From positions 51,232,587 to 51,296,586 of the forward strand of contig NC_061865.1 of NCBI RefSeq assembly GCF_907164915.1: 64,000 bases of DNA. The letters are read 5' to 3'. Origin of the DNA: Impatiens glandulifera. Taxonomy: Eukaryota; Streptophyta; Magnoliopsida; Ericales; Balsaminaceae. Made by a program: the position numbers and the translations under genes. The notes beneath the pieces are model-generated. The model ran no database searches and was not told where the DNA came from. It saw only the letters and a list, made by a program, of their open reading frames with translations. Of this stretch, positions 37,465-49,461 are shown piece after piece (the first letter of the stretch is position 1; each line of letters begins with the position of its first letter).

Positions 37465-37590
37465 AGTCCAATAGTAAGAGTTGGTTTAAGAGACCAAAAG
37501 GTCACGCATTTGATTTCATCTAAAAGTACTTTAAGTTTAACGGGGTCATGGCCGTGGGGTGTCATGCTAATTCTTTTTTAATTCTAAAAA
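37465..37590 (+). repeat. SINE-like copy
   Basis: AGATAGTCCAATAGTAAGAG resembles a degenerate A box, and a GCATTTGATTTC stretch sits where the B box should be. The tail GGGGTCATGGCCGTGGGG, then TGTCATGCTAATTC, aligns with the tail of the copies near 9339-9565. It starts soon after the Helitron end. Confidence 0.5.
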
Positions 37591-38962
37591 AAACTCCTAT
37601 TCACATTATTATAAATCATCTTTCCAAAAAATAAAAAATAAATAAATCTTCAACAATGAATAGTGTCATAATAAAACATTAACCATTTATTTTATATATA
37701 TATATATATATATATGGATTTGGTTATCCATTTTAGACAAAAATAATTTAGGATATATGTATGGTATGAAGGAATGGGGCCATTGTAGTTCCACTTTTTA
37801 GGTGTTCGGGTCCATATAATACATTATTGTACATGCCTTCATTATTTGGTTAATTTATCTTCTCTAAGTTTAATATTATTCTCATCTAATATAAGACCCC
37901 AACATGAATAATCGGTTCCAAACATCTTTGACATAACTTCATATAAACCCCTTCTTTCTTAATGAGTAGAATCATTTAAGGTTGAGATGATAATAAAATG
38001 TTCAAATCATGATTCAAACAAAGTCATCTATCTATAAGTTATGACATAATTAATAAAAATACATTTTTATTTAAAAGTGCCCTTGTCTTTTAAGGTTGTG
38101 TTTGCTTCTTCCATGTGTTAAATTATGTCCATATTTTAAAGTTTAGATTATTGGAAAATGATACCATTTGATCATGATGAGGTAGAGGATTACATACTTG
38201 GTTCAATTACTATCCTTAGAATTTGATATATATATATTTTTTAAATAAGTATTTTATTGTTTGACAAAATTTGATATTTTAATGTATTCTAAAGGAAAAG
38301 AGTAAAAATATTTCAATATTTTTATTAATAATTTAAATTATTAATGAAATACCTAATTGTTTATTGATTGAAATGACCTTATATCTAACACACTTTTATC
38401 TTTTAAAAAGTGAAAACTTTCATTATTCACTCTTCCGTGAATATCAAAACCAAGTAGATAAGAGTTAGAGGAAAAGAAACAAATAAGTTGTAACAAAAAA
38501 TTAGTGACCATAAACTTATTCATTAATAAAATATATTAAATTGTTTAATTTTGAAGTCATTCTCATCCATGGTTGTCCTTTATAAAAATAAGATTATTGT
38601 AATATAGATTATGAAAATAAATATTGTAAAGATAAGCAATTAACAAGTGACTAAAATGGAGAAAAGAGGATCTATGAGGATCCAAACATATATAAATAAA
38701 GAAAAGACATAAAAAAAACTATTTCAAAAGATAAAACATATCCACCAATTAACCAACACATCAAATATCTATATCAATGGTTCACATAAACACCAATGGA
38801 CCAAAACTATTTCAAGGGTTGATGTATGCATGGACCAGTGAACCATATATATCACATTGAGTAGTCAAATCGCATAAGTCGTCGAATGAAGTACTTTCAA
38901 TCAATTAAACATTTCTCAAATTAAATGAACTCATTAGCATCAATCCAAGAATCCATGGTCAG

Positions 38963-39172
38963 TCAAAGGATCCTAGAATGGAACTTCCACCATCTTTGAA
39001 GAAAGTAGAGTGGTTGTCCTTGTTTACATTCTTTGGAGCTACTAAATGGAGAAAAAACCACAGTTTTAATGGCATTACTTGCAAACTTCTTTTTGGTTTT
39101 GAATGAAGACAAGAGATATGGTTCACTTCCAAGGTCATGTATTAGTTCTTTTGACTTTTGATGGGTCTTCAT
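38963..39172 (-). CDS. Possible small protein of unknown function, 69 aa
   Basis: A minus-strand ORF starts with ATG in an A-rich context (aaaaaaccATGAAG) and ends TGA at 38963-38965. Its composition is mixed and less AT-skewed than the neighbourhood; it is rich in Lys and Ser, with a C-terminus ending WWKFHSRIL. I do not recognise the family and see no signal peptide or membrane segment. It may be a genuine short gene, a fragment of a larger one, or chance. Confidence 0.25.
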   Translation of the reverse strand: MKTHQKSKELIHDLGSEPYLLSSFKTKKKFASNAIKTVVFSPFSSSKECKQGQPLYFLQRWWKFHSRIL

Positions 39173-42100
39173 GGTTTTTTCATTAATAATTTTTTTTTTG
39201 GTCTAGATAATTAGAGATTATGTGTCCCCCCTTGAAATCACATTTCTTGACAAATCATATTGATACAAATTTAACATTTTTACTAGAATATTAATAGGGG
39301 CAATTGCTCCAAGAGGCAACCAAACCTAAGGCTAAGGTAAAGAGTTCAAAATTGCTAAAAGACATTTAGCTAGCTAAGCAGGGAGGGACCAACAATATTG
39401 AGATGTTTGATGGTCTCATGGGCAGCAAGAAATTACACTGGTCCACAAAATATAAATATAATATATTATAATTTCATTTAATTTCATAATTAATTTATTA
39501 TTTCAACATTCTCTCTTGTCATAGATTCTCCCCTCTTCTCTTTGCCTTATCATTTAGATTAAACATTTTGTCGTCTTTGATGCTGTCTTCTCGTGTCTGG
39601 AATTTGTTGCCTTACCTCCAAAATAATTGGTACATTTTATATAATTTATTATGGTATGAAAAAATATACCCAATTCAAAGGTTATATTATTTTATTTATT
39701 TATTAATAAATATGAATTACCCATTTAATATATAGTTGATTTTTAATGCTCTTTTTTTAATATTTAATTTTTAGTTTTTCTAAAGATGCCCTAGTCTTCC
39801 TATATCAATTAATTATTAGGCTTGATCAGTTAGAGGATTGAATATTCTATGTCAATGTCCCTATCATTTATTTTTTAAATCTTGTCCCTACCATGTTGTA
39901 GCACAAGAAATGAAGATGCCCTAAATCTGACAATGAGATATATACACCTTAATGATTAAATTTGAATAGATATGCATTTGCTTCCAATTGAAGATTATTT
40001 TGGAGGGGTTAATTGTTATAGTAAAATAACACATTTTCAGTTTTCATATTGAATTTGGCATGTATGATTTTAACATCTTTTCTTATCAAAAAGGTATTGT
40101 ATTTCCTTAATATATAGTAATATGTGAAAATTATACTTACCGTAGTTAAAGTGAAATCAAATTGAATAAAAATCATGAAAATATTAAACTTTGAAAATAA
40201 AGAAGTAAATAAACGTAATAGTGAAATCAATCAAATATTATCTCATCTCGCCCTAAGAATATCGTCTCATTTGCTCACTTTTTATGTGAGGCTCTTTAAT
40301 TTTGATTGAAATTTTGTTTTTTTCTGTTTTTATTGTTATAAAGAACATACTTTCAAATTCAGTTATCACATTTATTCGTGCAAATTTCCTCAGTATTGCT
40401 CTCATTGACTAATCCTCCTATTAGATTTGTCATTTTCGTGTTACTTCCATTATAGTTTATGTTGGCATGTAGTTGCAATTTCTATTTGTCAATATTGATT
40501 TGGTAATGTTCTAATGTTTTTTCTTCTTGGGAGGGGTAACGTTTGATTAGTCATTTTTACTATTTTGTTTGTATTATCTTAACTTACTTTACAAGAAAAA
40601 AATAAAACTTTCCTTGGGAGATTACTAATGCCCTTAACAATGCAAATGTGTCTCTAATTCAGTAAAAACATATTTCAATTGGATCTCATCATGGATATCT
40701 CCACATGAAGATTTAGTCAACACATTATGGGGATTTTCATTGATTGCTTGTTCTCCCTTAATCTAGTCTACCTCGATTAATCGACAATCTGTTTCACAGA
40801 TGGGGGAGTTTATTTGTAGGGTTCATGTGCACCCATGACCTCAATGCCATGCATGAGCCTCATTCTCCCAACATACTGTCAACGCGTTCATTCACCACCT
40901 ACTTGTTTCCATTTCTTGGATCTGAGTCCCCATCTCCTCCACTTGAGTTGAGTCGGCCTCTAATTGGTTTGCCAGATCTCCACATCCTCTAAGCCACCTT
41001 ATCAATTAGAAATGGGGACCATCTCCTTTGTAGAGGTATTTTCAACTAAAACATGTGACTAGTTTGGGACTAGCTCTTACAATTTTGAATACTCCTTTTT
41101 TCTTAGTGTCTTGAGAAGTTAGAAGACATTTATACGGCTACGTCGATCAATATAACAACTTATTGAAATACTCGATTTAATTCACTCTCAATTAATTAAT
41201 CAAATCTTAGCGTAACATAATTTGTTTCTCCATTTGACTAGGAATCGTTTTGCCCAATTGTTAGGCAAGAATGACAATAGTGCATAGGTAATATGGGTGG
41301 TTAAGACGGTCTAGAAGATTCAAAACGATCAAGAATGCAAATCATTGAAATTCGGTAAATAAATTATATATAGAAATTATTTTGGTCCTTAAGATCACAA
41401 ATTAACATTTCATCTACGACGAGTTAGACCATTAATGATTGATAGAACTCTTTTGATGTATATTTCTTTATGTACTTCGGTTATTTCATTTCAGCTCAAT
41501 GATGTAGTTTTTGGTTTATATTCTGTGCCAGAAATTACTTAACTTAGTTTGTATTTGTTTATCATGATTATTTACAATTTTTGTGATTTTTATTAAATGT
41601 TTTTTTATAAACTTAAGTTAATAAAAATATTTCATTAATGTTTTTTTAAAAGAAAAGCAATTTAGATAAGCTGGTTTTCGCATTTAGTCGCAAAAGGTAT
41701 AAACTCTTGAATAAAACTTAAAAAGTCACATTTCTTTTTTTATATAAAATAAGTGTAAGATTTTGTTAATCTCCGGTAGTGTCGCAAAACACCTACAAAT
41801 AGGAAATAAACCTAACCAAATTAATTAGCACTAAGTTATGATAGTGATATGTTAATTAAATTATGCAAACAATACAACAATAAAATGTGACAAAGACAAA
41901 AAAAAATAAAAAATCAACTAATCAAATCATAAAGGTTAATGTCGACTTGGATAATCGCTCATTTGCAACCACGTCCACTTTGTAAAGATTAATGTCCACT
42001 TGGATCACTGCTTCTTTACCTGCACGTTCACTTGTTGGTCTAACACATCTCTAATAATTCACGTCACTCTAAAGTTTAAACATCAAAATTTGAAATTTGT

Positions 42101-42748
42101 TACTTCGTTATCTTCTCTTATTTTTTATCAACATTATTCGCAATATCTTTATAATCCTCGTAATCTTTCAAATAACGACTCCAAGTGATGTTAGTAATGA
42201 CAATCTCATCATTACAGATTTTATCTTCGTCCTTTGCTCTTTTGGACATCATGATCAATTATTGCAATGTTACCACTTCCTTATCACGCGACATTCGATT
42301 GAACAAACTAGTTCTTAAATTTTTTTCATTTTCCCGGGATTGAGTACTTCTTTGACCACAATTTGTTGATTTGCTTCTGAAGGGTACACACAAAAACATC
42401 GATTAACATAAGAATTTTGTAAATCTTAGAGTCTAAGGTTATAATGAGATTATCTCAACTTTTAAGTTGAATTTTTGGAATTGTATTAATGAATAGAGAT
42501 TAGAAAATAACCAGCCTTTCTTGCATTTGGCTTGTATTGACTACAACAAATCATTTCTAACTAATTTTCCAGAAACAAATTTATAAGATAAGGGGGCTTG
42601 ATCTCTTAACTTAACTATTCACATCAACTTTGGATTAATTAACTAGCTTTACATATAGTTGTAAATATTTTAACGTTTAAACAAAATAAAAAAATATTGA
42701 GAAAATATCTCCAATATATAGTTCTTAAAAAGTTACATAAATAAATAA

Positions 42749-42844
42749 AAAAAAAAAAAAAAAAAAAGAGAGAGAAATAAAATTGGCATTGTCATGAACT
42801 CCAACTGAGGACAAAGATTTGAAAACAATTAAGTCTGACACCTT

Positions 42845-42872
<28 letters not shown>
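42749..42872. repeat. Poly(A) tract and (GA)n microsatellite downstream of IDD gene B
   Basis: An A run of about 22 at 42749-42770 runs into GAGAGAG. A second run of about 11 GA units lies at 42851-42872. Both fall in the expected 3' UTR or 3' flank of IDD gene B, so in its mRNA they would read as T and CT runs. Confidence 0.85.
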
Positions 42873-42876
<4 letters not shown>

Positions 42877-43020
42877 AGAGAAGAGGATAATTCCATCCAT
42901 GGTCAAGAACATATGACTGGGCAAAGTCGTAAATTCCCCATCTCAAAATATACCTATTTTTTTTTTTTTTTGGTTTGTGTATGTGACCTCTTTTTTCTCC
43001 CTTATTATTTTCTTTCCTTT

Positions 43021-46000
43021 TCACTGAAAATTCCCACCTCCAAAAGCTTGGCTTTTCTGTTGAACTCCTGCAGCTTTTCCTTGATCAGAAGATCCTAAAG
43101 AGCCTACCATTTCAATCCCATTATTTTCTCTCATTGATGATGAAAACCCTGATCTCCCCATTTGCCCTACTCCAAGAAAGTCTCTTGTCATGCTTTCAGA
43201 TTCCCTCAAAGAAAGATTTTGATGCATTTTCGGCTGATTCATATTCAAATACCCTTCCTCCTGTCCCCCGAAAGCGTTCATCGATCCGAAGATAGTCGAG
43301 TTCATCAAGTCATTCAGATTATTATCCTCGTTGTTGTTGTTGCTATTGTTGTTTTCAAACATGGTGCTAATGTTTGTTGAGATTGTCGGAGGTCTGTCAG
43401 GCTTTGGTCCCCCGGCGGAGGAAGAGGAGGAGGAGCTTCCGAATCCTCTGAGTAATGTGGCACTTGCATTGCTTGTTGTTGAACCCATTTGAGCCGCCTT
43501 TTGAAGAAGTGCGGTGGCTGACATGTGCGAGGTTGAGATATTGTTGTTGTTTTGAATAGAGCCACTATAGATGTTGGGAGCGCTTGAAGATATTGGTGCG
43601 TTACCCATTAGGTTATTCGAGAACAAACTCGCTCCTTCGTTCTGATTAATCATATTGTTCGAGAGAAATCTAAGGTTCATGACGTTATTTCCACCCGTTT
43701 CATTGTTCATCAATCCATGCATCATTCGTCCATGTTGGTGTTGGTGTTGGGATTGGCTGTCGTGATGATTATGATGATATTGATGATCATGGCTAACCTC
43801 GGAGTCTTGCATGAAGAAACCAGATGGTGGAGCCATGGATTGAGTTTGGGTTCGGAAAGATGAACCTCCCCCACCAACAAGGTTATCGAATGGACCGGAC
43901 CGGTTACCACCCAAACGAAGTATATCCGAGGGTGGTGCTGGCGACAATGGCTGACGATGGTCTTGGATTGAGGAAATCAATTGGTGTTGTGACCCAACGG
44001 ACGACAACCCTAAGCTCATCATGTTGTTGTTGTTGATGCTCCCCGAATACAAATGGCTACCGATCGAGGCTAAGGTGGACGGATGCCTCGCAGTCTCTTG
44101 AGCTAGAGCATCGCAAAAAGCCCGGTGTGTAATGAAACTATCTCTCCTGCAATTCAAACATTCTCTTAGCATTAACAAATTTAAATTTCATGTTACATAT
44201 ATATATATATGTGTGGATTTAAAATTATTGACACATTTTTAATATTTTTTTAAAAAGATGAGATTTTTCATTAAACACTTGGCCAAGAAAATAATCTAAC
44301 AAAACAAAATAAACATATATGTCTAAAGACTGCCAAATCGAACTAACTAGAATGAAAACCAAGTGAATCTACAAACCAAATTTGTTTCCAATTTATTATA
44401 AAAATAGAAACATAAAGTGATATAAAAATACCCTATTTGTCTACAATTAAATTGATGGGTACTCACTCATCTTATGATGATGCATGTGAAAACAATAATA
44501 CAAGTGCATGAGTGAGCAGTAGAAACTTTTTTTTTACAGCCATGATGATTGATTGGTAAGAAAAATCTACCTAGAGAGAGAGAGAATAGGTATGATTTGA
44601 TGAGTGAAAACTGAAATGGTATTTTGGATCAAGATTTGATGTATAGATAGATAGCAATATAAGACGTGTGATGGAGATGACACTGAGTGGTCCCATTGTT
44701 CCAAATAAAGGAAAAGCTTCCATGGATGACGAAACAAACGAGCCATTCAAATCAACCTGTTGGGATCTGACATACCAAATGAGGAACTTTGAGGAGGAGT
44801 GAGAAATTAATTAGGGTTAGCATTTTCAACCTTCTCTCTTCTATTCATAATCCTCAAACTTAAACAGCTATCTATATACCAAACAAGACCTAATAATTAA
44901 AGGTTATGTTAATTGACAGTCATATAAATTAATTAATTAATTAAAAAAAAAACATGAAGGGACTGATATATATACTTCTATTTAAAGTAGTGAGAGTTGA
45001 AATAAATGCAACAAAAGAATATTTCTAAGTAGATGAAAGAGAGAATCAAGAAACCAATCCCTAGAGATAGAGATAGAATTCAATTTAATGCACAACCCAT
45101 GAACTATCAATCTGATGATTCCCTTCATTTTTGTCACCTTCTACTATTTTCAATTAATTAATTACAACACTTCACCCATAAAAAAATATTTTAAAAAAAA
45201 AAGCAACCCACCACCTAATTTTGATCATATGATTAATTAAAGATGAAAATCAATTCAATGATGCAGTTGAATCAATTAATTACCAGACCTAAAATATATA
45301 ACTATTATCAAACAAATAATATCAAGAATAAGAGAGAGAGAGAGAGAATAGAAACATGAGCACATCTAGCCAATTCATAAAAGAACAAACCAGTAACGAT
45401 TGTCATTTGTACAAAGCATATACCAACATGTGAATAGGTGAAAAGGTAACAAATAAGCAAACGGGCGGGCACGATTCCCCATACGAGAGTGAGTTTTGTG
45501 TTTGTTGTGTGTGTGTGTGTGAGAGAGAAAGAAAGAATCATTATTAACCGTTGTGAGAAAAAACAAGTTCAAAGTTCTTTAAAATTTGTTTTTCAGACCC
45601 TCTCAAATGGCTGGCAGTGACAGTGTACAAAAATTATTCACGTGGAACCATTTTTTTTTTTACTTCAATACAAAAGATTTAAAACACAAAAGAATACTCA
45701 ATGAAATATAAAATATTTCTTTGAATGAGTACTAAAGAAGAACAAAAAAACAAATAGATGAATCTGAATATATTGAGACACCCAAAAGACAACAAGATAT
45801 ACCTAACAATTATCAACAAACCCTCATGAATTCCCTCTTTCTCTTTCTCTCATTCATCACGTGTTCGTGTTCGTCAAAGTCATGACTTCGACTCGATTAA
45901 TCCAACAACAATAAGGAATAAAAGAACAAAGAAAGAACACGAAAACATTCTCGAGGTCAAAATAAATCAAATCGAAGAGAAACATAAGAAAACAATAAAT

Positions 46001-46719
46001 TGATGTCGCGTTATTTTTACTTGCGATCTAATTAAAGAAGGATTTGGAAAATTACCTTGAGAAGAGAGTACCGCAATCACATCTATATTCTCTCGTACCA
46101 CAAGTTTTCGTATGTGCTTTCCAATCGGATTGAACAGCGTACTTCTTCGAACACTTCTCGCACTTGTACTTCTTCTCCCCGTGTTTTCTAAAGTAGTGTT
46201 TCTTAATTCCAGTTAAATCTCCTAGGGCTCGAGAAGATTCATGATGAACACACGACGGTTCTGGGCAAAGGTAAACCTTCCTCCTAACCTCTTTAGGGTT
46301 CTTTTGCTTTAGCTTCCATGGTAGATTATGTCCCCTTCTATGAAGTTGCAGATTTTGTTCCCTCTGAAACCCTTTGTTACAAACCTCGCATATGAATCTA
46401 TTCGTGGCCATAAGAGTCCTCGGGGATAAAGCTATCACTTCCGCATCTGGATCTGAATATCGAGATAAATTATCAGATTTGTATCTAGAAATTTCAACAA
46501 TAAACAATTAGGGTTTCGATTGCATGTATCAAAACTTGTTAACTCACATGGTGTTCCAGGCTGATTCCTTCTCTTCTTCTGAGTGGAAACCGGGGTGGAG
46601 GAGATTGGAGCGGCGGTTGATGATGAATGGTGTAACTGTTGTTTCATTTCTTGTTCTTGTTCTTGTTCTTCTCTTCTCATTCCAAAGTAAGGTGTAGCTG
46701 ATGAAGATGATGCTGCCAT
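43021..46719 (-). CDS. INDETERMINATE DOMAIN (IDD) C2H2 zinc-finger transcription factor, gene B
   Basis: Exons on the minus strand are 46719-46548, 46452-46056 and 44146-43021, giving 564 aa. Both introns are GT-AG (95 and 1,909 nt). KKRR near residue 49 begins the NLS. The fingers sit one residue later than in gene A: ZF1 77-99, ZF2 118-148, ZF3 153-175 and ZF4 180-201, with all C2H2 and C2HC ligands kept. MSATALLQKAA starts at 398 and TRDFLG lies at 510-515, the canonical form. A His/Gln-rich stretch (QHQHQHG) and Asn/Ser runs fill the middle. The start is the ATG giving MAASSSS; the frame is open further upstream only through a TA repeat. Exon 2 is 397 nt in both genes with the same phases, which shows common origin. 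Expected to be a nuclear regulator partnering GRAS proteins. Probably the IDD4/IDD5 clade by locus context; which of the two is not decided. Confidence 0.94.
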
Positions 46720-46736
46720 ATATATGTATTTGTGTG

Positions 46737-46769
<33 letters not shown>

Positions 46770-47062
46770 GTATGAACCACAGCTGCAAAACTCACATGCA
46801 GTTGCAGATTGAGGGTTTCTATCTCTTATGGAAGGAAACCTTATCTCAAGTGGTGAAAGACCAGTTGATTTGAGCTTATGGGTATTTATGAGATTGAACA
46901 AAAATTGGGAAATTTTTAGTATCTGTAAAAAGGTAACTGAAATCAAGGCATGTAAAGGCTGAGAGAAGGAGAGATTAGAGAGAGAAAGAAAAAGGTGATT
47001 TATTATTTTTATTATTATTATTATTATTTTCTTCTCTACACTTCCTATTCTCTCCAGTGACA
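46720..47062 (-). promoter_or_regulatory. Leader and proximal upstream region of IDD gene B
   Basis: A pyrimidine-rich sequence on the minus strand (tctctctaatctctcc near 46970-46985) and an (ATT)n run at about 47003-47028 fit a plant leader and promoter side. The leader holds a minimal start-stop uORF, ATGTGA, at 46797-46792. It also holds the short ATG-CCT-TGA near 46950 and a TA repeat just before the start codon. The transcription start is not known. Confidence 0.4.
46737..46770. repeat. (TA)n microsatellite in the leader of IDD gene B
   Basis: About 15 TA units with one TT interruption, ending about 18 bp upstream of the ATG at 46719. It is self-complementary and could fold in the mRNA. 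Confidence 0.85.
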
Positions 47063-49315
47063 CCTGAAAAAGAAATTGTCCCTTTTTATTAATTACTATA
47101 AATAATTCAATTAATTAGATACCCACCACACCAATAATTATTTTTTTGTATATCATAAATCTTTTAAATAGATGTACTTGTTCAAAAACAAAATTAGTTA
47201 AGCCTTAAAGAGTTATAATTAGTGATTATTTTGATAAAGTAATTTGTTTTAGGAAAAATATTTAAAGGATATTAATATATAATTATTTTTTAAATAAAAT
47301 ATATTTGATTAATAAATTGAAAAAGAGAGATAATTAAATAATATTATTTAAATAATTCTAATCAAACAAAACATTAATTTAAACTTGAATTACTTGAATA
47401 AAAAATTAGTAATAATTAATTTTAATTTAATAAAAGTAATATTTTAATAATTTAAATTAATATTATAATGTGAAGATAAATAATTATTTTAAAATTAAAC
47501 ATAAGTAAAATTCAAACTCATTAATGTTCAAACATAATTTATTATTTATTTTTTTATTAAATTCAACTATAATCAAACATCACTCTCTCATCAATTACAT
47601 CATATCATTTATTAACCAAAATATTAAAATATTTTTTATTTAAAATAGATATATTTTATTATTATATATTAATACTTTTTAAGTCTTAAGTTTATGACGA
47701 TCTAACAATATTAAAAATATATATATATATATATATAAGTTTTTTATTTTAAAATACTGACCCTTTCAAAATTATCACTAATCAATATTATTTAAATAAA
47801 TTTTTATTTAAATAACTTTGAACCGAACAAGTTTATAATATAAATGATGTTAATTAAAAATAAAATACATAGATGTAATATACTATAAAATTTGGTAGCA
47901 TATTCTCTAAAGTATAAAAAATGTTAATAAAAAAATAAAATACATATATGTAATATACTACAAAATTTGGTGGCATTCTCTTAGACTGACACATTTCCTT
48001 TTCTATAGTTTATCTTATATTAAATTAGTTCTATTTCATTTTTTATATATATTAATAAAAACACATTAATCTAACTATATCATTTTTCTCTACCACATTT
48101 AAACTGTTATTTCTTAAACATCTCATCTAAATAAACATATATGTATTTATTCTTTCATTTTTTTAAATAAATTTAAGAATTATTGGTTTAGAACTGTATT
48201 TTATTTTTAAAAGGTTTTATAGCATTGTAATTATGTAAACAAATATATTGAAGCAAATCAGTTAATTAAAATCTCAAATTTACTTATAATAATATTATAA
48301 TCTTAAATTTTGAAAATAAATCAAACTTTTTAAAATTATTTCTATTAACCCTTAACAATTTGGACAGATGAATTTATGTTAATATATTTAAAAATAATAT
48401 TTTTATTTTTATTTTATTTTTGAGAGGAGAGAGTGAAGCTACAGTAAGTGGACCCGGTTCAGCCGCATATGGACACAAGTAAAGGTGCGTTGGAGTGGCA
48501 AAAACAGCAACCCCTCCACTTACAGACAAAAATAATTTCATCACCAAATTAATTACTAATAAAAAAATATAATATAAAATATAAAAAGTATATATATACA
48601 AATAAATTTAGTTAGTCTTTTTAAATTTGAAAAAAATAAAAGTATATTAATTAAAGATTGATTAATTAAATAATCTTTGTGTTTGGTTTATAATTTGGTT
48701 CTAAGTGACCATGCAAAGCAAATTAAACTTCTACATCAATTTCATGTAGAAGGGCAGAGATGTCAATTTACTTTAAAAAAAAGGAATCCTACGTGACCAT
48801 TACCCCACAAATAGACCTAATCCAAAGACTTTAATTAATATAAAATTAGACATTTAATTCTTCTCAATAGAATAGTGGTTGGGAGTTATGCTTTAGGTTT
48901 GGAGTTAGGGTTTATTAAAGATTTCAAATTGTTTTTTTTTTCAAAAGTAAGAATTGCATTCAAATGACATGGATTTCACTTTTTTTTCCGAATGGTAAGC
49001 TTTGTCGGCTATTCAAACATCACATTTGTAGGAGATCTAGATTCACTAAATCAATTGAGAAAAAAAAATACTATCTTTATCAAAATTAAATAAAAAAAAA
49101 GGATATGTAATAGAAGACTATAATGCGCATGACATGCCTACTCCGATAATATCATTTTGTACCGTGGAATAGTTCAAGAAGGAAACGACCTTACTCAAAG
49201 GGTTAGATTGTGATGGTAATGAAAGAGAACTATCTTACAAATTATGAGCAAATTATGAGGTTCTATTATGTTATTGAGAGAAAGGTTGGGAATAGAATGT
49301 ACAAAAATTGCTTGA
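47063..49315. other. Very AT-rich gene-free region upstream of IDD gene B
   Basis: No supported gene. A tandem duplication of about 75 bp is visible (47861-47912 and 47935-47984, sharing tgtaatatacta and aaaatttggt). A small GC-richer island at 48430-48530 contains the inverted pair gtaagtgga and tccacttac, but I do not recognise it. Confidence 0.5.
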
Positions 49316-49343
49316 TATATCATATATATATATATATATATAT

Positions 49344-49374
<31 letters not shown>

Positions 49375-49422
49375 CATATATATATATATATATATATATC
49401 ATATATATATATATATATATAT

Positions 49423-49456
<34 letters not shown>
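49316..49456. repeat. AT minisatellite with 25-bp units
   Basis: A (TA)n tract is broken by single C bases at 49321, 49346, 49375, 49400 and 49425, so the higher-order unit is 25 bp with one 29-bp variant. The tract is strongly self-complementary. Confidence 0.9.

Positions 49457-49461
<5 letters not shown>

Larger units (their letters stand above)
37420..42720. other. Gene-poor interval between the two IDD genes
   Basis: A SINE-like copy lies at about 37465-37590, with GGGGTCATG in its tail. A TA microsatellite occurs near 37693-37714. A possible small ORF at 38963-39172 is listed separately. About 40780-41030 has more balanced base composition but no frame that I can read as protein. Other open frames (40009-40230, 42000-42318) show no domain. 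Confidence 0.5.

Noticed and set aside
48374..48601. 75-residue minus-strand ORF over the GC-richer island
   Set aside because: No domain, mostly AT-derived residues, and no splice or promoter context.
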